Below, one piece after another: positions 26,036 to 38,086 of a stretch of 64,000 nt of DNA (position 1 is the first letter of the stretch; every line of letters begins with the position of its first letter). Below the pieces are notes generated by a model. The model was not told where the DNA came from, did no database searches, and saw only the letters and a list, made by a program, of their open reading frames with translations. The position numbers and the translations under genes were made by a program. The DNA comes from Chiridota heheva (lineage: Eukaryota; Echinodermata; Holothuroidea; Apodida; Chiridotidae), in the NCBI GenBank assembly GCA_020152595.1, contig JAIGNY010001603.1:472501-536500 (forward strand). The letters run 5' to 3'.

Positions 26036-26545
26036 CAGTCCAGTTCACGTTCCCGATCGGGAGATCTCCTGGTCGGGAGATCGCCTGATCGGGAGATCGA
26101 GACATGCGCAGTAACCATAATCTAAACAGTTCAAAATTTCAGCCCTTAATTTTTCTTTTCAAATTCTGTTATTCTTAAGTTGTATACTTTAAAAATAGTA
26201 CTTTTGATTGATATTCTTTTAAAAAATTATTTGAGCTTTTTCTGGTGACAAAAGTTTTAAATTCCACCGTGACACTTCACGAACTATTGAAATAATTTTT
26301 AAAGATTACTTTAAAATTCTCTAGTAAAAGTCAAATTTGCGCTGGCGAAAATAATTTTATCGTTCTGTTTCATTAATAAAATAAGAATATTTCGCATGCA
26401 AATTTTTCCTACCTTTGGCTTAAACTTCTTTTACTGTTATGCATTTCTTTAGAAAGATTTGAATTTGGAAAGATGCATTGTGAGTTAAGATGACTAGAAA
26501 TCTCCCGATTGGGAGATCTCCCGATCGGGAGCGTGAACCGTACTG
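26036..26545. mobile_element. DNA element with palindromic GATCGGGAGATC subterminal repeats
   Basis: Ends read CAGTCCAGTTCACG on the left and CAGTACGGTTCACGC on the opposite strand at the right. Just inside each are two or three copies of GATCGGGAGATC-like units that are themselves palindromic (CCCGATCGGG, GGGAGATCTCCC). The flanks ACATAT and ACATAA match at five of six positions. The middle is AT-rich with no ORF. It is best read as a non-autonomous DNA transposon. Confidence 0.8.
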
Positions 26546-27087
26546 ACATAACAACTTGTACATGGCTAAAAATTCTTCAAACCTTGATTAACCATAACTC
26601 TTGATAACTACAAGACCAATTTATACACACTATTCTGTTCAGCATCTAAAGCTTCTTAGACTTATGTCCATATGCGTGTAATACAAAATTAAAGTCGCAT
26701 TAGTTGTTGTGCTCATTAAAGTTTAAAACAGTGAGACCCGACCTGATAAATAAGCAGGTCGGGTCAGACTTTTCCTCTTTGTTTTTTTTATTCTGAAAAC
26801 TACAAGTAATTAGGATCAAATTTCCATTATCAATGGCTCATTTGTATTAGTTCTCCTGTTGGTCCTGAGTTGTTGTGGAAGTTGGTGTTGCGTATCATTA
26901 TTGTAATGGATACAGTTTTTTTTACGTGGTTGAGTGGTTATTTAAATAAGGATAAGTGGTCTCATTATCTGCTAAAGTAAGTTTGTGGTTATGATTTGCT
27001 GGAACAAATAAATCTGTTAGTTATCAAAGTGTAAGAAACTTTACGAATTTTAGAGTCAAAATGATATGGGCCTATTACACCGAGGCG
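26546..27087. other. unassigned DNA
   Basis: Nothing recognised beyond a short inverted GACCCGACCTG / CAGGTCGGGTC pair at about 26734-26765. Confidence 0.35.
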
Positions 27088-27323
27088 CAGGGGCGTAAAT
27101 ACCAGGGTGTACCCCCTCCAAAAAATAGACTTGTTGGTAAAATTTATGTTTAGTCGGTAGATTCTGGTATCAGGTTGGTGAAAATACCGAATTTGATTAT
27201 TAACTTTTTACAGGGTGGCAGTTTTTTTCTTCAAATGAGATGCTAATTTGAGGCCGTCGGTAAATACAATATTATACACCCCCCCCCCCTCCCCCTCAGT
27301 AAAAATGGTCTACTACGCGCCTG
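27088..27323 (+). mobile_element. CAGGGGCGTAAATACC repeat, copy 1
   Basis: Ends CAGGGGCGTAAATACC and CTACTACGCGCCTG. Internal TTGGTAAAATTT and TCGGTAGATT blocks are shared, in opposite orientation, with 3253-3519. No ORF. Confidence 0.65.
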
Positions 27324-27539
27324 CCCTGGCCCTCCTATCATATTTCTGACACCAGAAGTCTTATACACCCCTAACACTTGTGAATGTACATACTAATTTA
27401 CACTACAGTCCAGTTTCTGAGGTTAAACATATATATGACGGACATGATTCCTAAATAGGATTTAAAAAACCGATTATCTTTCCGGTAATATCTTTTCGTT
27501 TTAACTTAAAAAATAAGTTCAATGGTCAAGCAACTTTAT

Positions 27540-27960
27540 CTCATATGTAAGAGGACTTTAATAGAAACAAAATGATAAAGAAACTATTTCAATATCTTAT
27601 TTCGTTACCATGGTTAAGGAGATATTCAAGTTTGAAGCTCTTGTTCTATGTAGAAATGACCGGTGCAGTTACTTGTCTACTAAGAAAGGTGAACGCCAGG
27701 ATCTTCAGATTCTTATCAATTCTAAATGTATTTCGAAGAATATCTATTTAACCTTTTTACTATTTGAATTAGTTTTCCCCAACCTTTTTCTGGTGGTAAA
27801 TTATAATTACCCTTACTAGATTCTGTTTTACTACTTTCCTGACATATCCAATGGTTTTTAAGCCACGAAATCGTATGACAAAATATGATAAAATACATAA
27901 AGACTTTTAATAATCTGTAGAATGTGACGTCACTACTAGTCTGATTTTAGACTAACGAAA
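27540..27960 (+). repeat. dispersed repeat (TGTGTAGAAATGAC family), copy
   Basis: Loosely similar to 37560-37850 and 49540-49850: GGTTAAGGAGATATTCAAG, TGTAGAAATGACC, a TGACATATCCAATGG block and GTGACGTCACTACTAGTC. Divergent and without clear ends. Confidence 0.45.
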
Positions 27961-28279
27961 CAAAATTGTTCAATGCTTTCTTAACCATTGTGTTTCTTTG
28001 TAAGTCCTTTTTCACAATGGATGAAATTCCTTGATACCTTTATGGTTTAAATAACGCTCTGGCATATCTGTTTATTTTCGTGTCTTACTTAGTCAGAAGG
28101 TCGGGTTATTTTCCAATTATAAAGTTAGCATCAAAATATGACCGTCACAACCAAAATTTGGAGGATGGGACTTACAGGACAGATCGATGACGAAAAGTAA
28201 AGAAAAAGGTAAACCGCGAACAGTGACAGATCAAACTATCTTTTATTTCTTAAAAACACACACACTCATCTGAAACTCT

Positions 28280-28930
28280 GTACTCTAATATAATACCCCT
28301 TTCATTCAATAAAACCTCTCGACTAGTTTGAAAGATACATTGTGCATTCACCCCTCCACACGCCTAAGTAAATATGGTCCTTTGAAATTACCGACGGATT
28401 AGAAAGTGCAAGACCTACTTGAAAACACCACTCCTTGAAGATTTCAAACCCTTCCTCTCGACCTCGGATCTATTTCTTTGCATCTCCCCAAGGCAACGTA
28501 ATGAGCTGATGAAGATAAGTACAGAAATCCCCTTTTAACTCCCCATTATAGCTCATCTTCTAAGAAACGGAAGTTTACTTAAGAGGACTAAACGTTTTCA
28601 CACCGTAAGAAAGTTCCTACACTCCAACAACAAAAGAAAACGTTTTATTGCATTTTCTGTAAAGATCAATAGAAAGAAGTTGGTTTATTTCTGAGATGGG
28701 ATTAGGAAGGCACTTCAGGAATCTTAAGGAACATTGCTAAATACCAATACTTTAAAGCTATGCTAAGGACAAAGCTGACGAGCAAATGATGGGTCAATCC
28801 GTCCCAGGGAGAAAAATGTATTGTCTTCAATTGTTTAAGGAGATATATAAATAGCTGACAGCTCCCTGCCCCATCCAACCACCGTCGCCCAAATCCTGGG
28901 CTTATCCAAGGCAATAATTCTTTAAAATTC
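28280..28930. other. low-repeat stretch, candidate cis-regulatory DNA
   Basis: More complex and less AT-rich than its neighbours, with no ORF or repeat family match. It contains GGATTA (Otx/Pitx-like) near 28697. It lies about 6 kb upstream of FoxD, so an enhancer is possible but unproven. Confidence 0.2.
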
Positions 28931-30115
28931 TGCTCTAGATTTTAGTCACTAAACAGCTGAAAATCATTAGATTGTTTTTCTCCTGCGAAAGTTGGATGAA
29001 CGGTATAATGATAACTCAAAATCTCTTCGCATATTCAACTGCTCCCATTCAAAGAACAGTGATGAAGAATTAAAAAACAATAAGTTAACATAATGAAATT
29101 CATATTTCCTTACTGTGATGCCACACAATTACAATAATATTTGCATAATCTATTATAATAAGGCTCTTAAATTGAAAATGCTGTAAAATGATCCATTTCG
29201 ATGATTGTTTCTGCTTATTTCGTGGATTATACTGAGCATATTTATTTCGATTTTAAAGCTCAACTTTGTTACTATCAGACTATAGATCTTGTCAATAGAT
29301 CTTGAAATAATTTCTAATACGGTCAACACAGCCGCTCGGTAAACTATTTTGAAATATATAGGATAGCCTCCAGAAATAACCGATATGGAACATATTGATA
29401 GCTGAAAGGAGTAGCGACGACTGGAATTCCTGTTTTGTTCAATTTATGAACATTTTAAAATAGATGTTGGCGCCAGGGTATAGTTGTTGGTAGAGCAACA
29501 GAGGGGTTAGTTGTGTCAACAGCTAGGGATCAAACAACACGAACCAGACACATTTCATCCTTCAAATCTTGCTATGGAAGTGGCAAGTGTGAACCGTGGC
29601 GCCGCCACTGGCGTTAGATAGAGGTAAACATTCATTTAGATAAAACAAAAGAGGGAAAAAAATGGTCGAGCTATGAAATTTGTGATACTAAGCTATTAAC
29701 TGTTGAAGACAACCCCAACATCTGTATCTATTAGTTTTGAAATTCAGTCGTTATCATTGATGATTTTTTAAAAGTCTTCAGTCTATGTCGATTGGGGCTT
29801 TTATTCATATGCCAATTTATTCAGCGGATTCTTTTCAAATATATTTTTAGAGAGGAAACAATATCTGTTTTATAACAAAATAAGTAAAATCATAAATTTG
29901 CAGCTATTGTTGTTTAATCACAAATGAAATTCATATATCTGCATATGACGTGATCAATCTCAAAGCAATGTTTGCTGGGCTATTTGTCATTTTCACCAGA
30001 CAAGCAAGATGGTCATTTTCTATCATTAAAAGAATTGGTAGAGAGGAGAAAAGTACACAAAACAAAAAGAAGGAAAACGAAAATCAGTCACATGGGACAT
30101 GCTATATATTAAAGG
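28931..30115. other. unassigned AT-rich DNA
   Basis: Nothing certain. GCCGCCACTGGCG at about 29601-29613 resembles a MITE end without a clear partner. Confidence 0.35.
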
Positions 30116-30350
30116 AGTACTCGCCCATAATGTGAGGCATGCCCGTGTCGTGGGCGGAAGGGGGGAAGGAAAGAAGAGAGCAGGGGGGGGGGGGAGGGGT
30201 CGTCTGAACGAACGAACCCTCTTTTGTTGAGAAAGTGCCCTTTTGAAATCTAAAAAAAATAAGCACCTGGAATTTTACAGTTTGTTTCCCATTTATACAA
30301 AAAAACGACCCATGCCCTTGCAAATTCCTGACTACGGGCCTGTGAAGGCG
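30116..30350. repeat. G-rich repeat remnant
   Basis: Contains a G11 run near 30184-30194 and an end-like CTACGGGCCTG near 30333, similar to the CAG-ended families. Boundaries are not clear. Confidence 0.35.
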
Positions 30351-30715
30351 TATTAATATGGAGTCTCGTAGTAATAAGCTTTTATTTGATTCTTCAAATC
30401 AACCGTAATAACCTCTTTTATTTTAAAATTTCATGAATTACCAAAAAGTATGCAGTATGTCATCACGTGATATATTGAATGCGCCAACGCAAAAACGCAT
30501 TTCTTTTGAGATTTTCTATTACTCACTTTACAAATCATAATCTAAAGTAACAAGATAAATTATGTGGCAATAGACAGAAAACAAACAAACTCGAGCATCT
30601 TAGGCCAGGCAATATTTAGACACTGATAAGTACCATCTCCCACCCACCAGGCCGGGCAAAAAAAACACCAAACACCAGGCCGGGAAAAAAATAATAAAAA
30701 AAAACACCACCATCG

Positions 30716-31215
<500 letters not shown>

Positions 31216-31244
31216 AAAATGAAATAATTATCAATAAATAATGA

Positions 31245-31535
31245 TTAAAACAAAACAGACACACGATATAAAGGTGGAAAGTGCAAACGGATAACAACGC
31301 TGTCCATCTGCATCAACAGATCATCGAACAAGGTAGAATACTGCTTTAAGACACCAAGCAAGTCCGAAGCAATAAAAGGCTCTCCAGACAAAGCGTTTTT
31401 CAGTGATGATCCAATATGGGTAAATCGGTAATTGGCCATATTGTATTGCGGACAAACATATAATCGTTCCCATTCATTTGTAAACCAAACAGTATTAAGC
31501 ACCTGGCCTGTATTTCTACGGAAGCCACCGTTCAA
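31245..31535 (-). other. protein-like open frame of unknown origin
   Basis: A 96-codon frame whose middle (TVWFTNEWERLYVCPQYNM, then FTHIGSSLKNALSGEPFIAS) has unusually balanced amino-acid use for this window. A possible acceptor (AATACAG|GCC) lies near its start; no good donor was found. It is not recognised. It may be an exon, a mobile-element fragment or chance. Confidence 0.2.
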
Positions 31536-31795
31536 TCAAACAGGATGACAGTGAAGGCGACATGATTCTATTGACTGCTCCGGGAGCCAGGTAACGGTGC
31601 TTAAATGAGAAAACGATACTGGTAATATAACTGTATAATGGCGGTTAAACACAGTTTATATTGTTACCAAATAATGACGTTACAGGATTAGTGGTTAAGG
31701 CCCGTTATTTTCCTTCTCAAAACGGGGGAAGAGGAGGGGAAATAGGGGCCATAAATACCTTTCCTCCTTAAAAGTGTCGGGGAAATATCTTATAT

Positions 31796-32069
<274 letters not shown>

Positions 32070-32195
32070 ATGTACTATTTAAAAGAAATTGCAGGTATTA
32101 TCTATAATGGCAAGTTCCCATATCCACGAGTAATTAAAATCATGCAGTGGTTGACCCATGACAGTGGTACCTCCTTGAATAAACAGCTGAACAAG

Positions 32196-32657
32196 GGGCG
32201 TATGTATAGTAACCTATCAGGGGGAAACGCCCCCAAAAAAAAAAAAAAAAAAAAAAAAAATCCGGGGGCAAGTGGAAAAATTGCACTGGTAAACCAAGTT
32301 GCCATCAAAAGTTGCTGCTAATCTGGGAATCCCCTTCAATTTCCGGAAGATTTCCTTCATTGTCAGAAAATTTCCTTCATTTTCAGATTTTCTTCAATTT
32401 TGGCCAGTCTCGGAAAATATATTGTCCATTTTTCGGGAATTTTTGGCTAATTTTCGGGAAAGTTTTCCAAAATATCTAATAAGCACATCCATGAGCACAT
32501 TTTTCAATTCTAAATTAATATTTTTCAATTTTATGTTAATATTTTTTTCAAAATTCACGTCCCAACCGGACAGAAAGTATGTAACCGGGAAAGTGAAATC
32601 CACTCGGAGTGGAGGAGGGAGGGGGCAGTTGCCCTGCCCACGCTTCCTATGCCTCTG
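32196..32657. mobile_element. relative of the 6325 MITE family with internal poly(A)
   Basis: Starts GGGGCGTATG and ends TTCCTATGCCTCTG. It shares the GGCCAGT, TTTTCGGGAATTTTTGG and CGTCCCAACCGGACAGAAAG blocks with the copy at 6325, in the same orientation. A poly(A) run of about 26 lies at 32235-32260. Confidence 0.75.
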
Positions 32658-32795
32658 AGTAAGTTTGCAATCTGCAGCATATCAGAGACAGCAGAAAAAA
32701 TGGTTAAAAGGTCAGGCGGGGATGGCAATCTATGACTTACAGGAAAGGATTCGTCCAGTAAATGAATTCAGAAGATCAGAGGTGAGCGCCACTGT

Positions 32796-32961
32796 GCTGA
32801 TAACGCCACTTCCGGTTTTCTATTTTTCTAATTGACTGTGAGAAATATGTGATGTTATCGAATGTAGGCCCTATGTTCGGTGCGGCGGATGTGTGATCGA
32901 TAGCATCGCAGATTTCTAAGAGTCAATTAAAAAAATGAAAATCGGAAGTGACGTTACTAGC
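32796..32961. mobile_element. foldback MITE with about 60-bp arms
   Basis: Left arm (GATAACGCCACTTCCGGTTT onward, to GTGATGTTATCG) pairs with the right arm (CGATAGCATCGCAGA to GGAAGTGACGTTAC) over about 62 bp with some 8-10 mismatches, leaving a loop of about 37 bp. A transcript would fold into a long hairpin. Confidence 0.75.
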
Positions 32962-34074
32962 ACGCGGCTGAATGTATTTATGGGACGATATCTTTCCTTT
33001 AATCTGAAAATGTTCTATCAGCTCATATACGGAAAGAAATATTCATTTGAAAGGGCATTGTTTATATCTAAAGAAGAACCAAAAGGTCAGTGCATATTAC
33101 AATGGTTTGTAATTCCATAAACCGATAAACATAATAACACAAGCGGATGAATTTTTTAACTAAAGATAAACGGACACATCTAACTAGAATCTTCCAACTG
33201 TTTTGAAATGATGGATGGAAAGTAACGTATTATTTCCACATAAACCGGAAAACACAAGAAAAAAATAAAGAGGAATAGTAATAAAAAATGATTTCAGTTA
33301 GATATTGCATCTTCAGGTCTTTAACTTTTTAGTGAATTAAGCAATTAAAGAAATCTTTGTACTTTCATAGCTTGAAAAGTAAACTGGCATTCACCCCGCA
33401 GAAAACAAAAGTGAAATTTGCAAAAAAAAAAAATCTCAAAAGCGCAAATGATTATTGAAGTGACAATTTATCATCTAAACCTGAAATTAAGTGTAAAATT
33501 TGATTGCAATATTGTCTGATAGTGCAGTGATATTTCTAAAATGATAAAGAAAATAAGTTATGCACATTCTTTTATGTTATAAGATTTCTATGGAGTATTT
33601 GCATTGTCATGACCCGTGCATTAAATTCCAGTAATGCACAAAATTGAGTATTTGGCTAAGTCTATTTTTACATCAGAAGAATTTCTTAACAAAAGCGAAA
33701 AAATGTATGTGAACTTTTCTGGTTTTTTTTTTTTTTTTTTAGTGCATTTTAAAACAATCTAGCACGGAAATTTTATAAAAAAGATTAATGTTATGGCACT
33801 TGCGAATGACCCTCCTAAAGTCGGGTCTTTCTACTCGGGCTAAAGTCCTTTGCCCCGTGCAATAAATACGCATATTCACTCTGCCTTAACAGTAATCTTC
33901 AATTAAGACATGAGTAAGAAGAATCAATGTTTGCAGCACGCCGGGCATTGTTTATGCTGGAAGCTTTACTCAAACATGTCAAATGGCAGAAGAAACGGCA
34001 CGAACACGACAAATGTTAGTACATGTGTTTGTCATGAAATCGTTACGGCCCGAGTTGCATGTTGTCCATCCTAT
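32962..34074. other. unassigned DNA
   Basis: No coding or repeat family signal that I can support. Confidence 0.35.
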
Positions 34075-34385
34075 ACAAACGGGAGTAGGAAACTTTCGAA
34101 AAGTGGGGAGAGGGCCCGCGGTGGGCGATCTCTTAGGGGGAACTGACCAAGCTATATACATATGTGCCCCCATCCCCCAGTCTGTAGATAAAACTAGTGA
34201 GCCCAAAGTTTAACAAAGTAAAAGGGGAACTTAATTTTGAAAGGGGCACTTTTGTAATTTGTTCAAAGTGTAACCACATTCCATCAGTACTTGTACCTTT
34301 TGACAGTATAATTGAGGGACACTTTTTATTTTTAGAAGGGGCACTCTTGTCATTTTTCAGAAAAGTGGGGGACGTGCCTCCTGGA
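34075..34385 (+). mobile_element. GGGGCACTTT repeat, copy 2
   Basis: Opposite-orientation relative of 24000-24294: GTAGGAAACTTTCGAAAAGT, AGTCTGTAGATAAAACTAGT, TTTTGAAAGGGGCACTTTTG. The SINE at 34417 inserted just beyond its right end. Confidence 0.7.
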
Positions 34386-34416
34386 TATAAGAAGAAAAAG
34401 ATTGTAAGAATCCTCT

Positions 34417-34696
34417 ATATCTACCTACTGTGGTGTAGCGGTTATCCTACCTGTCTACAGACCACGAGGCCCCGGGTTTAATCCTGGGGTGGGTAGACAC
34501 GCCAGTGCACCACAACTGCTTATCAAAGGCCGTGGACATTGACTTGGTTGTCGATGTTATGTCTGTCCGTACGTCGTACCTGTGTTCTCGTCCGGGTCGT
34601 ATTAAGCGTTTCGTGATAGCATTTGTACTATCATAACCGAATACGCAGGCGACGACCCCGTCATTGTAATTGTGTGTTCAACTCTCTTTCTCTCTC
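34417..34696 (+). mobile_element. tRNA-derived SINE with perfect 12-bp target-site duplication
   Basis: The head has a pol III A box (TGGTGTAGCGG, 34431-34441) and a B-box-like GGTTTAATCC (34475-34484) at tRNA spacing. A 200-bp unrelated body and a TCTCTC-type 3' end follow. TAAGAATCCTCT is present at both edges (34405-34416 and 34697-34708), the exact signature of LINE-driven insertion. The perfect duplication implies a fairly young insertion. The body was not matched to a named core domain. Confidence 0.9.
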
Positions 34697-34708
34697 TAAG
34701 AATCCTCT

Positions 34709-35239
34709 TAAAACAAACGACAAGGTGCAGTGGTAAACCAAATCCCCCTGGCGCTTATACAATTACAGACAGTGTTTTTTTGGGGAGAAGGGGAGGAGGG
34801 GGAAGAGGGAGGGGGGAGGGGGCTTAAATTTCAATAAAACAAAACAAAAACTTCTTATTACACTCACCTCTCTAACTTGGTCCAAAATTAAAGGTTTTAT
34901 GGTCTTAAAATGTAGATTTGGGTTCAAACCACAAGTTTTTACTATTACATGGCCTATGGCCTAAAATAAGTTAAAGGTCAGTATTAATGCGGAGAATATG
35001 AAATACAATTATATCCATATAATTCAATACAAAAAACAAAGATTAGCAGATCTTTTGGGGCCGTCGCTGAATTTAGAAGTACCAGCACCTTCGATTAAAT
35101 TGTTGGGCCCTTTGGCCCATAACAAGTTCAAGAAGCCGTGCAATCACCCCGGACCTTAACGCAGCACAGTACATGCCACTGGCACACAGAGTATGCAGGT
35201 CGACTTAGATAACCTTAATGTTTAAAAATATATAATTGA
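34709..35239. other. unassigned DNA with a G-rich tract
   Basis: A purine-rich GGGGAGGAGG tract at about 34780-34822 looks like a decayed repeat end. The rest is unrecognised. Confidence 0.35.
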
Positions 35240-36330
35240 CTTTAAAAGTGCTTTCCATGGACTCTTGATTAAGTTTACCTTAAAAAACCATGTCAAATTC
35301 AGCGTAAAATGCACACTTGCGTAAGCAATCTTCCATATTAATCTAAATATTATAAACTTATTTTTCATTCCAATGATATTTCATTAATTTCATACAAATA
35401 AATATGGAGAAGTCTTTTCGCAACCTCCGTGGTTGGTAATTCTACTTAATCTGTCTCAAAACGAGTAGATATTCAATCAAACATCGCCTTAATCTCCCAA
35501 ACCAAAAGGCCAACATGGGAGTAAAGCACCGCTGATTGAAAATTTACATTTCCAATTAAACGAGGCCTTAATTGAAGGCTATATACATCAAAACCCAAAC
35601 TGCCAAATAAGCACAATGGAATTTGTTTTAGCTAACCTACTTCTCCGACTAAATCCCCAAGCAAGGTGGATGGATATTCCACACCGACATAATATTTGCA
35701 TGCCTTAAATCAATTTTCCACATCACTTGTCACGCTACACAATGCGACAAAAATGCGTATTTTTATCATTTTTTTATCTTCACGCTAATAATTAAGTTGA
35801 CAAAAACGACAAAACTAATTTGAACAATCAGAATGAAGGTGTTAGCTGGGTTAATCATCACCTTTAATCTGGCAAAATAAGTTTACTTTGACGTGAACTC
35901 AACCGACTGTTTTTATTTCATTTCTTTAAGACATTGCCTCGACCCCATTGAAGCCTCTCGTTTGATCTTAATCCCTCCTCAAAGTACCTGAAAATAAATA
36001 AACTCTTGCTGTAAATAGAGCGAAGGCGTTCCCGAGAGGACAGATGGTAAGGACCGATATTTCATTTAGACAATAGTATCTTAATGGTCCCTTTTACGTC
36101 TAATCCTCGAAACCGCGAGCTGCGATATATTCATTTTGTTTTCTTACCCCGGGGCAAATAATTTTGACCCGTGCAAACAAAAAAAGAATGTTCGTTTGGA
36201 AAAAGAAAAGAAAACAAAAAGATATATCTTTAAAAAGAAAGTGGCGGTCTTCATCTTCGATCTTATATGATTTTATTTCAATAATTCTGGAGCACTAAGG
36301 CTTTTTAACTATCACTTCAAAAGCAGTAAG
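35240..36330. other. low-repeat stretch, candidate cis-regulatory DNA
   Basis: No family seen elsewhere in the window matches here, and there is no coding signal. TAAT cores are frequent, and AGGTGTTA (T-box-like half-site) and ACAAT (Sox-like) sites occur around 35820-35870. The regulatory role is only a guess. Confidence 0.2.
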
Positions 36331-36699
36331 ACAAGCTAAACACTCGTGAATTTACATCAATTTGGAGTAGTTATGGGCGGGAGTATTCATGTTCCCGAAG
36401 GCTCTTCTTCTCAGCGAAATTACTTGCGTTCGCATTTATGAATGGGAGTCGTGATGTACCTCGTGGCTATCAGCATTACAGAAAAGTGAATCTACTATGG
36501 AATAGGACACTCGATCCAGATACAGCCAAGAGCGGGGAGTTGCCGGGGTGGAGACTGGAGTGCACACGGTCGTAATGACGATGTGGTTACAAGTGGGTGG
36601 GAGGAGGGTGTGTTACGCATATCCTTCGGGGATGAGTGAGTGAAGGCGTCTCTCGCGTTAATTGATAAGTTGTTGAGTGAACAGGTTCGGAGGTTAAAG

Positions 36700-36726
36700 A
36701 GAGAGAGAGAGGGAGAGAGAGAGAGC
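36700..36726. repeat. (GA)n tract
   Basis: Short GAGAGA run with one GGGA interruption. Confidence 0.9.
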
Positions 36727-36844
36727 GTAGTTTACGAGGCCTACAGGCTAATGGGCGTAATTGAGAATGCTGGCGATTTTTAGGAATTTGTTTTGGAACT
36801 CCAGTGAAAAAGTAAAGATACTGATTATTTATTAATTAGTAGAT

Positions 36845-37326
36845 CAGTCCGGTAGCATGCCTATTATTGGGACATAAATGTTCCTAAAAATGGGAACATT
36901 TTGCAACATGGAAGCCGTCATTTTGTGATATTTCCCATAATCCTTTTCTATCCGGCGTTAAAGCCTTATGCAATGTTACAGTTTTCAAATTTCAAATACG
37001 TCTGGAAAAATATCTTTGCTAGGGGAAACTTAAAACGCATGAAAATACCTTCAATTACTCTCATGGCTACAACTTTTCCACTTCCATTTGATATGTTCAC
37101 CACGCCGTTTTCGAAATATTACAAAAAATAGACAATAGAGCTATGCTTTTAGGCGCGAAGCGGACATTTTGAAAATTCAAATGTTTTTCAACACAATGAC
37201 TAATATTTCAAGTACATAAATTAGAAACTATGACATTTTATCGCAACATCTGAACAATATGGCTGCATAACTTCAATATTCTCGTGTGTTATTAATGTTC
37301 CTATTAATAGGCATGCTTCCGGACTG
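36845..37326 (+). mobile_element. CAGTCCGG-TIR MITE, copy 1
   Basis: A 482-bp element with terminal inverted repeats of about 30 bp: CAGTCCGGTAGCATGCC at the left and the complement of CAGTCCGGAAGCATGCC at the right, both followed by a TATTA...GGAACAT-like block. The flanks are the perfect 5-bp duplication TAGAT (36840-36844 and 37327-37331). No coding capacity. CAG termini with 5-bp duplications suggest a hAT-like parent. Confidence 0.92.
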
Positions 37327-37559
37327 TAGATTAGGTGTATACACACAGGGCAGTTGGCCGTAAATTTTCCTTTTTGGGGGCAGGGGAGCACCTTCAATTG
37401 TTTAATTTGTTGGTCCAAATGCATAACCCTTTTTCTTTGGGGGGAGGGGAGGGGGTTACAGGCTTAGTGTGTCATCACATTCTCTGAAGTCTTTGTGTAT
37501 TCTAAAAACAAAACACATATATCGAATATACGTTTTTCACCATTATGCTTCTTTGAAGG

Positions 37560-37850
37560 ATTAGTTCAGAGGTCAAGTAAGTCCATCTATCTTATATGGA
37601 AATGATGGAAGAAGACTTTACAAGGAACAAAATTGGTGAAGAAAGCATTCCCATCCCGTTACTGAGATATTCAGGATAATTTATTTTTATTTTATGATGC
37701 CACATTCTCAAATTCCTTCAAGTCTTTATGTGTTTGATTAATTATATCATATTATCTCCTGAAATTTGTGGCTTTGATACCATTGGATATGTCAGGAAAG
37801 TAGCAAAACAGAATTTAGCAAGGTAATGATCATTTACAGCTCGAATAGTC
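37560..37850 (+). repeat. dispersed repeat (TGTGTAGAAATGAC family), diverged copy
   Basis: Shares GGTGAAGAAAGCA, TTTGTGGCTTTGATACCATT and GGATATGTCAGGAAAGTAG with the copies at 27540 and 49540, some on the opposite strand. Confidence 0.4.
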
Positions 37851-38086
37851 AAAGAAAGATTGAACAAAAAACAATAAGTTGTAAACAAATTTATTTAATT
37901 TTCTTTAAAGACATTAATACTTGTTACAAAGAAGTGCAGTTGAGGGTGCCCACCTCATACATTAGACATTCTACGCCAGACATTTCTTCATAAATGGCAG
38001 AACATTAGAGACGTGCATGAACCTTTATGCAGGGCTTATTTAAATTATGTGTACATTTCAATAGAATTGATAATGATATACTTTGT

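Noticed and set aside
34425-34500. Functional tRNA gene
   Set aside because: The A and B boxes belong to a SINE head flanked by target duplications; a complete cloverleaf with acceptor stem was not evident.
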